A DNA stretch of 64,000 nt from Sordaria brevicollis (lineage: Eukaryota; Ascomycota; Sordariomycetes; Sordariales; Sordariaceae): assembly GCA_033439795.1 (NCBI GenBank), contig JAUTDP010000006.1:372001-436000 (forward strand), read 5' to 3'. The translations under genes and the position numbers were made by a program. Position 1 is the stretch's first letter; each line of letters opens with the position of its first letter. Below, in pieces: positions 23,734 to 34,783 of this stretch. Below the pieces are notes generated by a model. The model was given only the letters and a program-made list of their open reading frames with translations. It had not been told where the DNA came from and ran no database searches.

Positions 23734-25410
23734 ATGTCGCCCTCGGCAGTAACTAGCATAAGCCAGTTCCTGGGGCCCTTGGCTATGGACAATGCCGCTG
23801 CTTTGAAGCTTTCCCGGGAATTTTACACCAACTTCAAATATCTTGCTGCCGAATCATTGGACATGTTCCTACCCACACCCATATCCATGTCAATTCTGAG
23901 GCCTGTAGGACAACAAAGTACCGGTCGGTAGGTTCTTCATATTCCATCACCTATACTGCCATGATTTCGTGAGTTGATGCAAGTGGCGGATGGTGTGTGC
24001 TGACAAACAGTCGAAATATTAGTTTCCTTGCCATTGATATGTAGGACATTCCGAAAACTTCCCAGTATTCCCTTGAATGGTGCTCGATATTGACTGTGAC
24101 TTAGTGGTGGCTCAAATTTGAGGGTAGGCTTCGTTGAGCTCCTACCCGACGGCCAAGATCGTCGCCTAAACCGTCTCCTCGAGCAATCATGGCCCATCCA
24201 GGACCATCTCAAGAACGAAAATTCCGAGAAACTTTTTGGATGGGTTGGGGAGCACATCGCAGAAGTGGTTCGGGAAGGATGTGAAACCTTTGGGTTATCT
24301 CCGGGGGAAGAGCTGCCAATGGGTGTCACCTTTAGCTTCCCGATGAAGCAGACTTCGCTTTCTGAGGCTTCTCTGATGGCTATGGGCAAAGGATTTGCCA
24401 TCACATCAGATCTCGACCTCGGCGGTCATCTTTTCCGGGGCTACGAACAGCACAGGACACCCGACCTACCTCCTATAAAGATCACCGCCATCACCAACGA
24501 TTCCGTGGCTACCTTGGTTTCCTTCGTCTACCAATACCCAGCCGCACGGAACCAAAAAGCAGCCATGGGCCTCATCGTCGGTACCGGATGCAACGCTACG
24601 ATACCCCTGAAGCTCAGCACCCTGCACCAAAACAAATGCCCTGATCTGATCAGTGTTCAGCAAGACCAGGACCTGGAGGATTTTGGAATCGCGGTTAACA
24701 CTGAATGGAGCATCAACGGGTCAGCGCCGCCGCTCCGCACGCTTGGGTTGATCAGTCGCTGGGACGAGGAGCTGGACAAGGCAGGCGAATACCCGGGTTT
24801 CCAGCCATTGGAGTATATGACGTCCGGTCGTTACCTGGGCGAGCTGGCCAGGCTCATATTCGTGGACTTCCTGATCACTGTCCATGGCGTCTCGGCCAAT
24901 GATCTGCCACAGAGGCTTCACCAACGCTTCGGTCTCTCCACGACCTTTCTCAGCCATTTCTACCCGGATAGCCACAAGGGCGATCCCCTGGAGCAGTTGC
25001 AGAAAGAGTTTGACGATACGGCATTTACATGGACATCGACGCACGCGGACGCCTTGTACCAGATAGCCAAAGCCATCCAGGCACGAGCAGCGGGTATTGT
25101 TGCGGCAGCCACTATCGGACTTTTGCGCTGCGCTGGCGAGATTCCTGACCCGTCAGTGACGGAGGTCAATGGTAACGTCATTGATGGAGAAAGAGTTATC
25201 GATGAGCTTGTGGTCGGATACACGGGAGGCTGTATACAGCACTTTCAGGATTACCTGAAAGACACGCAAGGCTTCTTGGATTTCATCACGCAGGAAGAGT
25301 TCGCCGCCCAAGGGAAACCGATACGGGTGGTTTTGGAGCCATGTCATGATGGAGGAATCACCGGGGCGGGAATCTTGGTGCCTGCTGCTTTGGCTAGTAC
25401 CCAGGCGTAG
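23734..25410 (+). CDS. Atypical hexokinase-family protein
   Basis: Three exons, 23734-23927, 24011-24040 and 24105-25410, give 509 residues. The 30-nt middle exon and both intron junctions are needed to rebuild the phosphate-binding motif FLAIDIGGSNLRVGF (about 70-84), whose coding is split across intron 2. Other family landmarks are seen: MGVTFSFPMKQTS, GKGF (substrate lysine region), ITNDSVATLVSFVY (catalytic Asp in NDS), GLIVGTGCNATI, NTEWS, LEYMTSGRYLGELARLI, AIQARAAGIVAAATIGLL, and a C-terminal adenosine region HDGGITGAGILVP. Known: fungal genomes carry, besides true hexokinase and glucokinase, divergent members (Aspergillus HxkC and HxkD/XprF) with regulatory roles. Here Thr is Ser in the GGTN motif and the usual DGSGKG-type adenosine loop is altered to DGGITG. 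Inferred: a divergent, possibly regulatory member; catalytic activity is uncertain because the catalytic Asp is retained. Confidence 0.85.
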
Positions 25411-26572
25411 AAAGGGTTTTCGGTTCTGGTAAGCAATAGGGCATGGTCGTTTGAGCGAAGCCATAGAGAGATACCATTAGCTAGAGAAAGAACTTGAAGA
25501 TGAATGCTGGATTCGTTGGCACAGTGAATGTTTTCGCCTACAAAGGTTTCAGACACTCGTTACCTCCAGGATGGTAACTGCTAGAAACCTCGCTCTTTTT
25601 GTCTAACCACCACAAACGTCGAAGAGACTTCAAAAATGACCAGAGAAGATAACCTGACAGCCCAGAAATAACAAAACCTCGTGGTAACGTCCCATCTCAG
25701 CCCTCTGCATCCACTTTCTGAGCCTGACACTCCCGGCTAAGGAAGCCATTCAGGTCATGCACTGCACCGGGTGAGACCCGCGAGAGAGACCAGGGGTGTT
25801 CTAGCCCACTGGACCGGGACCCGCTAGACCGCTTTCAACCGTCCCCTCCCACACCACCAAGCAAGCCCTGTCAAACAGAGGGGATCACCAATAACAGCGG
25901 AGCCCGAGCATCGGAGCCCTGTGGAGGCCGGGGCGTGATGAGTTTTGGCGAACCTTTGTGGTCACCAGACACAGACAGCGAACGAGGAATGGCCTGGATG
26001 GTCATTTGTCTTGGACTTCTTGGTTTTCCTTCTGCGGGACGACCCGCTGTGTATCCTCATGTGTTTCTGGAATGAAACTTTGACCACGATGGTCTGGATC
26101 TGCATTGGGCCTCAACTTAGTGAGAAAAAAAGTGAGGCAAGCGGAAGACTTCCGGTGGGAAATAAACCCGGGGATATATCCAAGGAAGAACAAGAAAAAA
26201 AAAAACCATTAATGCGGGAGGTTAGGGGTTTTTTATCTAAAAGTGGATTCTTTTGAGGCGTCAAGGTACTCAAACGAACAGGCCCTATTCTCGACCGCGA
26301 TTGTTTCCGGTGTTTCGGTTTCTTCGATGTGACTGTCACTCAAGCTCAGCTCGGGTCATTCTTCTCTCAAACGACTTTTTTTTCCCTCCTTTCTTTTCCC
26401 TCCCAAACTTTCAAGTCGAATAATCCTCATCATCATCATCGCCCAGTTTGACTGGCTCTCACATTCGCTTTTCGAAACCCATTCGGTCTTCCATGTGGCA
26501 GTTCATATTCACATCCATCAACGGATCTCAATCAATGACATACCAACAATAACATTTTCACCTTCACAAAAA
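25411..26572. other. Intergenic region
   Basis: About 1.16 kb between two + strand genes. The section 26300-26572 is C/T-rich and looks like a leader; it includes upstream ATGs at about 26492 and 26533. No independent gene is supported. Confidence 0.45.
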
Positions 26573-27526
26573 ATGAGCTCCCCAAACTCCGTCGCTACCG
26601 CCATTCTCGCCAACACCACTGCCACCACCAACGGCCAAGACATCGACAGATCCTACTACGATGCCATCGGCGGCATCGAAACGCCCCTAACAGGGGGCTC
26701 CCTCCTCTCCGTCAGCATCGGCAACGTCACAGACTCCATGGCCTCATCCATGATCAGCCCTCGCAACTCTGGCGGCGGTCGCTGGGATCGATACAACAAC
26801 AACGATACCCCCAGCCCCGGTGCTACACCTGGCCCAGCAGCCTCAGGACAACATCAGCCATCCTGGCTTAATTCAGACGACAACTACTCCGAAACATCAG
26901 AACTCGACACCCGCCCCTTCCCCTCCATGGACTTTTCCCGCACCACCTCTCTCGTATCCGGATCCATCGCCGGCCCGGACTCGTCCTTCTACAGCCAACT
27001 CAACCGGTTCCAACGCGTTCGAAACTCTGTTTCTTTGGCTCAGCCATGGCGACGAAGAAAAGATTCCACGACTACGGGGTCTTATGCCACAACAACTGAT
27101 GACGAAGGCGGGGAAGGGGATGATGATGTCTCGACTATCAGTGGGAGTCATCACGATTTACGACAGCGGCAAGCGCAGTATGAACAGGAACGAAATCCTT
27201 GGGAGGATGGACATGGACATGATGGGCGAGGGGAAAGGGGAGAGGGTCATGATGATGCGACGACACCGCCGGTGGATTTGTTCAGTCAGCACCAGTTTAT
27301 TATGCCCAAGCCGGATGAGACGACGCCGCTTATTGCGGGGGATGTAGAGAATCTTTGCTCTGCTGACGCGGCATCTCCGACAACGACAAGTCAACAACGG
27401 TCTCGCAATGTTTTGCGCTTGATGGCCGTGGTTTTGGCGGCGATGGTGGTGGTTGGTGTTTTGTTGGTGGTCAAGTTCGGCACGAGGGCGCCTGCGTCTG
27501 GTGAGAGCCAGAGGCTTGAGGATTGA
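26573..27526 (+). CDS. Hypothetical protein with a single C-terminal membrane segment
   Basis: An intronless frame encodes 317 residues from ATG 26573, in the A-rich context ACAAAAAATG; the frame is open further upstream but lacks a better ATG. Seen: a low-complexity Ser/Thr/Asn/Gly-rich soluble region with acidic stretches (DDEGGEGDDD), a short basic block (PWRRRKDS), a His/Gly/Asp/Arg-rich region (DGHGHDGRGERGEGHDD), and then DETTPLI, which fits the acidic dileucine sorting pattern [DE]xxxL[LI]. One hydrophobic segment lies near the C-terminus (VLRLMAVVLAAMVVVGVLLVVKF, about 279-301), followed by about 16 hydrophilic residues. Inferred: a tail-anchored or type II membrane protein of the endomembrane system. 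I recognise no catalytic domain. It converges on the Lam gene. Confidence 0.7.
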   Translation: MSSPNSVATAILANTTATTNGQDIDRSYYDAIGGIETPLTGGSLLSVSIGNVTDSMASSMISPRNSGGGRWDRYNNNDTPSPGATPGPAASGQHQPSWLNSDDNYSETSELDTRPFPSMDFSRTTSLVSGSIAGPDSSFYSQLNRFQRVRNSVSLAQPWRRRKDSTTTGSYATTTDDEGGEGDDDVSTISGSHHDLRQRQAQYEQERNPWEDGHGHDGRGERGEGHDDATTPPVDLFSQHQFIMPKPDETTPLIAGDVENLCSADAASPTTTSQQRSRNVLRLMAVVLAAMVVVGVLLVVKFGTRAPASGESQRLED

Positions 27527-28147
27527 GTTACAGAACAGGATACACAAGCTGGAAACGATACGATGTTATGATGGCCAATGTCAATGGGATAGAAGGTTTA
27601 GAGGCGCTAAGGAGCGGGGTTGGGAAAATTTCTTGTTTGCCATTCTGGGTTAAGCAGGCATGGGGTTCTAGGAGAATTCTTTTTTTGATTTGGTGAAGAT
27701 TTTGTAGGGTAGAGATGGACGAGGGCGATTTCGTCTTGTGGGGATCCTCACTGCACGTTATTCCAAGTCAACCGGCTGAGAGAGGACAGAATCAGTGTGT
27801 CAATGAATGAAGATCATATGAGAAGGCTTAAGAGGCGTCGTAGACAAGTACAAAGATAACTCCAATCACCATTTGAAAATCCTGCTTGCCCTAAGCTAAT
27901 AGCTACTGTAAAAAAGATATGCTCTCAACAAAGAAATGTTTGTTCCGTAAGGTATGCAAATGTGTAGATAACATCAGTAGTAGTGTCCCATCCTCGCTAT
28001 AAGGGATGTCATCCTGAAGGACGAAAAATGAAAGTGTCATGTCCAAAGAATCCTGCCTCCCAGTCCAATCCATGGAAGGGAAGGAATATGAAAATAGAAA
28101 AACAATAACGACACCTTTTGTGGTTGGGTCTACAAGCAAGCGCTCGC
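27527..28147. other. Convergent intergenic region
   Basis: About 620 bp between two stop codons on opposite strands, expected to hold both 3' UTRs. No gene or RNA is supported. Confidence 0.45.
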
Positions 28148-31100
28148 TTAGAGCTCATCAACCTTCTCACCAGATTTCCTCTCCACAACCGCCTTCAAGA
28201 CTTTCAACCTCTCCTCGGTAACCCTGATGGCCTCTTGAACTTCCCGCTCGTTCATCTTCTCTTCCCTCAATTTTTCTTCCGCAGTCCTGTAGTCCGGCTC
28301 ACTTCTTTTCTTCCCAGCGGCAGGCTTTGTTACGTCAACACCACCTCCGTGCAGCCTGTCCAGCCCTGCCCTGTCCTCGATCCAGTCCCATAGATCGCTC
28401 TCTTCTCTCCTCCACATCTCCTCGTAAGCCGCGACTCTCTGGGGGTAGTTGGCGTATCTCATGAGATCTCCACGGCCTGGTACTATAACTCCAGCCGAAC
28501 GACCATTGTTTCCCATTCGAAGCCATGTTGAAATGAGTAATCCAACCAACACACCGTAGAGAATATTGCCGCTGAGAATAGGGCGCAAAATATCCGCAAC
28601 AGGACCCAAAAACGGACGGAGAGGCTCCAGCATACCCCAGTCCTGCTTCTTGGCTGGCGCGTGCTTGACACTTTCAGCATCGCTGGTTGGCGCAGATGCA
28701 GCTTTACTCTTGCGGCCACGCTTCTTGCCGCCTTTGGGTGCTGGACCGTTGGTTGCAGTGTTCGAGCGAGCACGAGATGAGACGGCAGCCTTGAGCGCTA
28801 CGAAAAGGTCTTTGGCATATTGTGCTTGTCCTTCATTTGCACCACGTTCGATTGCACCTGTGGAACGTTAGCAAGAGCCAGCATTTATGAAAGGGAGCCT
28901 AGAGACAAAACATACCTTTGAGCCAACTCTTGCCGGACCATTCGATCGTGCAGTTGATCTGAACTCTTGTGGCGTTGTTTTCGGCCCAAGAAAGACAGTA
29001 CTTGGTCTTGACCACGAAGATGTTACCGTTTGGCACATCCGGATTCTGCGTCGACACCGTGACGTTGACAGCCTTTTCGAAGTCGAGACCGTCGAGCTGT
29101 TCTGTAACCATGCACTTTGTCTGCTTGGGGCCGATCGAAGCATTCAATGGCTTGATATAGTTGTAGGTTCTTGTCTTTTGCTCGTCGTTCAGACCCTTCT
29201 TATCATCCATGTTGATCTCAAAACACTTTTGGTCGTTAAGAAGCCACTTCGACATCCAGGCTGATGATGGTGCCCCGAAAAGAAGGTTGTAGACTTTGCC
29301 GAGTGGTGCAGGAACAACTTCGTCTCCAATAACTTTTTCGTAATGGGTTCCGGCATCTCCGCAATCGGTGGGTGAATGGCTAGTCGGACCAGGGAAATCA
29401 TCCGCGGCAGCGGGTTGTGCTGTCTCGTCCTTGTTTTCCGTGCTGCCGGCGCCTACCATTCCTGACGGCTTCCGTGAAACTGCCTGTTCTCCGGAGGCAT
29501 CTGCTGCGCCAGGGTCTGATACCTGTGTCCCGTCTTGCTCATCTCCGTTGTCCTCGTCCTCATCGTAAACGTCGTCTTCGCCATCGCTACCGCTCTCTTC
29601 GTCGGATCCAGATTCGCTGCCGCCTTCTGGTGCTGATACAACTTCCGTTTCGTCGATCTTTTCGGTCCTGTCACCGCCAGTACCCTCCAATCGAACACCA
29701 TTGAGTGAGCTCTGCAAGTGAGGATGACCCAATTTCCAAATCTTGACAATGAGGTCGTATGTACTGTCACGGCTTGTAAACGACGCAAAAATGTGCTTGG
29801 CATGAAGAGTAGAGATTTCCAAGCCGTTCTTGAAAACAAGCGCCGTCATTCTCTTTTCAACGGCAACAATCTCATCGAAACTCATGACCAAAGTAGTGAC
29901 CCATCCGAAAATGTTACTGCTGAAGCACAGGTGACCCTCGGACACGTATAACCTGCCGTGGACAAGGATGTCACGTTGAAGAGCACAGCTGTAGTCTTCA
30001 ATCAGATAGTCGTCATCCGGAACGCTCTTGAAGAGTGTGTGAAAGTCCCGATTGCGCTTCTTGTTGGCAACTGCGAATCCCGTGAGCTTTGGGGCATTTG
30101 CTGGTGGTGCCGTGCCATTAGCAGCAGCAATTGCAGCAGCAACTGTGTTTCCACTTGTTCCCGAGACGGCACTGGTCGCACGTTTCCTTCTCCTGCTGAT
30201 GGCACTCCTTATGCTACCGCTTCGGTGGACTCCGGACCCTGTCTTGCCTTCGTATACGCTCCCGTTCGGTGTTGTACGTTCCCCGCCGGCGGGCGGCTCG
30301 TAGAGTGATCGCGTCCGGTAGAAATTCGCATCTTCCGGTAACGCAAGCTCGGAGTTCGCATTGGCATCGATAGGAGCAGACTCGGATCTGCCTCGAGCTT
30401 CATGTTCGGTGACTTTGATGGTTGCCGGCGCGGGAGCTGTCGGGGGCGGGTCAACTATGCCGAGGTGGCTGAGACTGAGGTCGCCATTCCCAAGCGTCTT
30501 GACCGCAGGCTCCTTTGATCCCATGTCTGCGCCGGGAAAGGCTTCCGTAGCTGACTCAACCTCCACGTTATTCACGTCGTTGTTACTGCCTCCTTGTTGA
30601 CTTGTGAAACTCGAGGTGGATCTGTTCTTGCCGTTCCCGGGTGCCAAGTTCGCGCTCGAAATTGTGCTGCTTAGTGTGTTTGCTGTGTTCTGGACAGCCG
30701 AAAACATGGAAGAAAAGAAGTTCGCAGTTGGGTTGCTCGGGTTTTCCGGAGTGGGCGTGAGGGGAGCTGAGGTAATGTTGGACAGTTTGCTCGGGCCAAT
30801 GCTTGCGGAGCCGGCCCTGCTTCTTCCTCGTGGCGAACTCATGTTCCCTATCAGCGCATGCGGGTTCCTACGAGGGCTTTGTGGAGCTGTGGCTACTGGG
30901 CTGTTTCTCGCCGAAAGAGCAGGGGAACTGTGATCTGTTGGCGTGGGAGGGGTGTTAACAATGACCGGAGTTGCTGGGTCTGCAGTCGACTTTGGCGGCG
31001 TTGACGGAGGAACAAGAGGGCTAAGCTTCTGGCTTTGCGAGAGTCGGCGAATTGTATCTGTTGCCTTGTTCAACGTATCGGTTACAAGTGCAGATGTATT

Positions 31101-32313
31101 TTGAGAAGCGCTTGGTTCGGTAACAGTGATGTCAGGAAACTGTTCTGTGCTGCCTTCTCTCGATGATCGCAAGATGTCCTTTACTTGGGGCAGGGCGTCG
31201 CCGCTGGTTGGTGCGGTTGCTGCGTCAGCGCGCTTGGCAGACACTGCAGACTCGGGATTGTCGGTGCTACTGCTACCTGCAGGCAAGGTCGAGGAACGAA
31301 TCGACAAGTCGGAGAGGTTTGAATCGTCGGTTTGGACTTCTGGAAGGTGTTGGGCCTGCACGAGCGGTGACGAAGTCGTCAAATGTCCAATCTGGGAAGG
31401 ATGGGTCGAGATTGGGGTGGGGCGAGCCGAGGCGCTGGCACTGAAATAGAAACCGGACTGTCAGTTCTGTGAGAGGGCGGAACGGGAGATTGGGGCCAGC
31501 CAAGTCCTGGAAGATGACAATATACAAAGAAACAAGCTGGAAAAGGGAGGGAAGGGGTATGTATGAAACAAAAAGGAAGAAGGAATGTTGGGCCGAGGAA
31601 TATGGTGAAGAGTGAGATGGGAAGCCAACACTGTTATTGTAGGTATTCTATGGTAGTGTTAACAGCACGGGGGAGGCGCAGAGCCATGAAGGAGCCATGA
31701 AGAGAGATGGTTGTTCCCAATGTCTTTGTGGTGGAGACGTCCAATGTTGCTCCATTACGGCTCCGTGATCCTGGACAAATCTTGGATCCCTTGTCATCGC
31801 CTAAAGGCTCTCCATTTCGCTCGGACTTTAGCGCCTAGAGAGCCGCTGGACTGGGACGCTGTTTGGGGGAAGAGAGTGACGAGCAGATGGAACGTCCAGC
31901 ACTTACGATTCAGGGTCCGGCGTCGGGGATTCGTATGGCACCGGCGTGGAGAGCGGTTGGGAGTCGGGGTATTCTGGATTATTGCTGTCGTCGTTGATAT
32001 CTTCTTCCCTCGACCTCGGCCTGGATGACCGGTTGGATATACTGTCCGACTCGGTGGCTTGGCTGACGAGAGAGCCGGCTCTCCGTGACTGCGCCTGCGA
32101 CTGCGTGGATCTTGTGGACTGCAGCTGGAATCCGGGGACGGGGATTGGGACCTGGACGGGGACTGCATCATCGGTCCCTATCGAGCCAGTGCTGCTACGA
32201 CTCGCTGATTCTGCCAATGATGACCGTCTCCTACGGCGGTCGCGTCGCTTGGCCGCTATCGCCTTGGGCATAGAGGTAAGCTTGTGCAGCGTGCTGGAAC
32301 TGTTGTTATCCAT
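28148..32313 (-). CDS. Lam/Ltc-type sterol-transfer protein (GRAM + VASt, ER-anchored)
   Basis: Three exons, 32313-31907, 31440-28916 and 28857-28148, give 1213 residues; the introns are 466 nt (GTAAGT ... TTTCAG) and 58 nt (GTATGT ... CACAG). Seen: a basic N-terminus (AAKRRDRRRRRSS), a long Ser/Pro/Thr-rich region, a GRAM domain at about 597-700 (NRDFHTLFKSVPDDDYLIEDYSCALQRD ... FSSNIFGWVTTLVMSFDEI), and an acidic linker (DEESGSDGEDDVYDEDED). One VASt/StART-like domain follows at about 835-1005 (KVIGDEVVPAPLGKVYNLLFGA ... NCTIEWSGKSWLKGAIERG), then one membrane helix at about 1068-1090 (GNILYGVLVGLLISTWL) and a helical, charged tail ending in VDEL. Known: Lam/GRAMD1 proteins sit in the ER at contact sites and move sterols; a single VASt resembles yeast Lam5/Lam6 (Ltc1). 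No Met precedes the GRAM region in exon 2 for a long stretch, so exon 1 is needed. Confidence 0.9.
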
Positions 32314-34027
32314 GGTAGGTGCCCTGTTTCATACAGACTGTTGTTTGCGCCGGCAATGGTAGGTATCAAAGAAAGTGAGACCAGGTGATCAAGACACGAT
32401 GTCGAAGGGTTCGTCGGTCGTTTGTTGTAAAAGGTATGCAGGCTGTGTTCATTCCAGTCGATGTTGTTGCGTGCAAGAGTTGTTACTAGGTAGGTAATCT
32501 GGTGATGAAGGGCTACAATGGGCAGTTTGTTAGTGTCGGGATATGGAAGCTTCGAATGGCATCCTTTAAACCATTGGCGCTATGACATCGTCATCCATCC
32601 AGGGCGCAGCGAACCTTGATGGCAACCCTGAACCGCTCAGCGAATCCGAAACCACCAACGATTTCAACAAGCAAAACCAACCTCAAATCTTCTTTCATCA
32701 ACGAATCTTCAGGTCTGGGGGCGATCGATCGTGGCTTGATATAGGTGGTATTCGCTTCCAATCTGTTGCAAACTGCGCTTGGTGTAAGTATTTGGAGGAA
32801 CCGAGGTTCTTGGTCTACGTAAACTTGCGGAAACCAAAGTTCTGTCTTGGTGGTTGTACAAACAGGTGAAACTGCCCGAATTGCTTTAAGATTTGTGCAA
32901 AGTACTTTCCCTTGTCTTCGCTTGCTTGTTTCCCTGTGACAGACGGAAGGCACACATCTCTCTAACAGCACCCGTGTGCGACGTCTTGTGCAACAAACAA
33001 TAGGCGGCAAGGTAGAGGTACCTTTGTGAAGAGCATGCTTTTGTTTCTCCAGTCAACTCGCGATATTGGATCCGAGTGTTCCAAAAAGATCTGCAACCGT
33101 GCTGTCGGATTCCATGCAGAACAGCCTCACAATCGAAGATACCCGCCAGCTCCGTGCAGTCTCATCATGCTCTCTTGGTGGAAAAGATCAACAGGGATGT
33201 CGGCCGCCCTGCTGTGGTGTACATACCTCTACCTGCTGTCAGCTGTACCCCAAACTCCCTGATAAGATAAGACGGACCCCTCCTGCTCTCGTGGCCGGCG
33301 GACAAGCTGACGTTAACTCCACCTTCATCCCCGCTGTTTCTCCTCGATGACATGTCATCAAGAACATCAACTCGGACTGTCCTTTTCAACTGTCAGTCTC
33401 TTTTCATGTCCCGACGAAACATCTCTTTTGATCATCGTCGATGACGCAGTTTTTGTTTTTACCAGGCTTAAACTATTTACCAGGCTTAAACTATTTACCA
33501 CTCTTTTCAGCCAGGCCCTCCTCGGCACCTGCAGGAGACCTCCTTCTTCCCCCTTATTGCTCCCATCCGCGTACAACAAACGTGGAACATTGATCAATGA
33601 CCCTCTCCTGCCCGCCATCAGCTCCGGTCATGGCTCAGAAACGTATTGATACAGCTTCATGGAATAAGAGATGTCACTGATGACTATCGGGCCGAGAATG
33701 CAGTCTCCCGGGCGGGTCTCTTTCCCTACACCTCGACTTCATGTGCGGCCGTACCCTACCTACATATACGCGGATACAGGAGCGCGCGCTGGCCTCAGAC
33801 AAGTGCCACAAGTCAACCCGCGGAGACAAGGGACTTTCTTTCTTGACGAACATCAATAACATAAGCTCAGCAGTTTCAGCATCCTGGATGACGATCCGAC
33901 ATTTGCTTTGCCCTGAATTCCGCCATGGTCGAAGAACTACGCGATGCTCACTCCATGAAGCGTTCAGTGGTGCTATTCATAAGTACGGTGTCCGTGACCT
34001 TCTTTCAACAATTGGCGGTTAACCACC
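32314..34027. other. 5' flank of the Lam gene, to tRNA-Lys
   Basis: About 1.7 kb with no supported protein gene. The part nearest 32313 is the Lam promoter and leader. A perfect tandem duplication of an 18-bp unit, ACCAGGCTTAAACTATTT, covers 33461-33496. Confidence 0.45.
33461..33500. repeat. Tandem duplication, 2 x 18 bp
   Basis: Two perfect adjacent copies of ACCAGGCTTAAACTATTT followed by the first four bases of a third copy. Confidence 0.95.
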
Positions 34028-34115
34028 GCCCGGCTAGCTCAATCGGTAGAGCGTGAGACTCTTAAGGAGTTACTCCGTAATCTCAAGGTTGTGGGTTCGA
34101 CCCCCACGTCGGGCT
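34028..34115 (+). tRNA. tRNA-Lys(CUU) with intron
   Basis: The acceptor stem GCCCGGC pairs with GTCGGGC at the 3' end (one G-U pair), discriminator T. The D arm carries TAGCTCAATCGGTAGAGC (A box), the T arm GTGGGTTCGACCCCCAC (B box). The anticodon stem TGAGA/TCTCA closes the loop CTCTTAA with anticodon CTT, after removal of a 15-nt intron (AGGAGTTACTCCGTA) placed one base 3' of the anticodon, the normal position for nuclear tRNA introns. Mature length is 73 nt. A T-run (34143-34149) follows as a polymerase III terminator. Confidence 0.97.
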
Positions 34116-34142
34116 CAATTCCCGATGTTCGATAACATCTTC

Positions 34143-34149
34143 TTTTTTT
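34143..34149 (+). terminator. Pol III terminator of tRNA-Lys
   Basis: A run of seven T residues begins 27 nt after the tRNA, the usual polymerase III stop. Confidence 0.75.
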
Positions 34150-34783
34150 CCTTCTCAGAAATGGACTTGCCTCTTTTTTCCATTTTGATATTGTCTCAAA
34201 TTGGGGTGGGCGTTTCATGTTTTTTTAACGTCACTTCGTTCTCGATACCTATTTCGTTTCTTATCTCTAGGGTCATAATGACGGGGGATTTCGCGGAATT
34301 TGCGGTTACAGTAGCCCATCGGTTTAGATTATGAGTTTCCAACTGTAATTACATCTTTTTGCTTTGTTCCTAATGCTCAGACCAGCCCATTCTTGATACT
34401 CTCGCTTCCTTTTGTGAATACCTGATGCAAGGTATCCTGAGCCTCACTTTGGTTTCCCAATGGCTTCCTCTTCCAATCGCTGTTTTCGGCAGTCGATGGT
34501 GGCTGCCACTGCATATAATGGAAGATGTTAGTGATTGGCTCGCTGATAAGATAAGCTATAAGGCAGACCTCCTGTCTTACAGCCAACGAATGTCACAAGC
34601 ACGACCTACCTCTACGCAACTCTCCGACTTTCGCAACCACCCCACCATCACCTGCACTTATTACAACTGAGCTGACCAACTTACTGCTTCCTTTGAACCG
34701 AGATCATCTAAATCATTCCACCTGTTGTAATCGAGCGATATTAGTGAAGAATCTGTGGTGATGCATGTCAAGCACCCACAAGC
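34150..34783. other. Promoter and leader region of the MIT-domain gene
   Basis: About 630 bp between the tRNA-Lys terminator and the first ATG of the MIT-domain gene. Two upstream ATGs lie at 34761 and 34765. No gene is supported. Confidence 0.45.
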
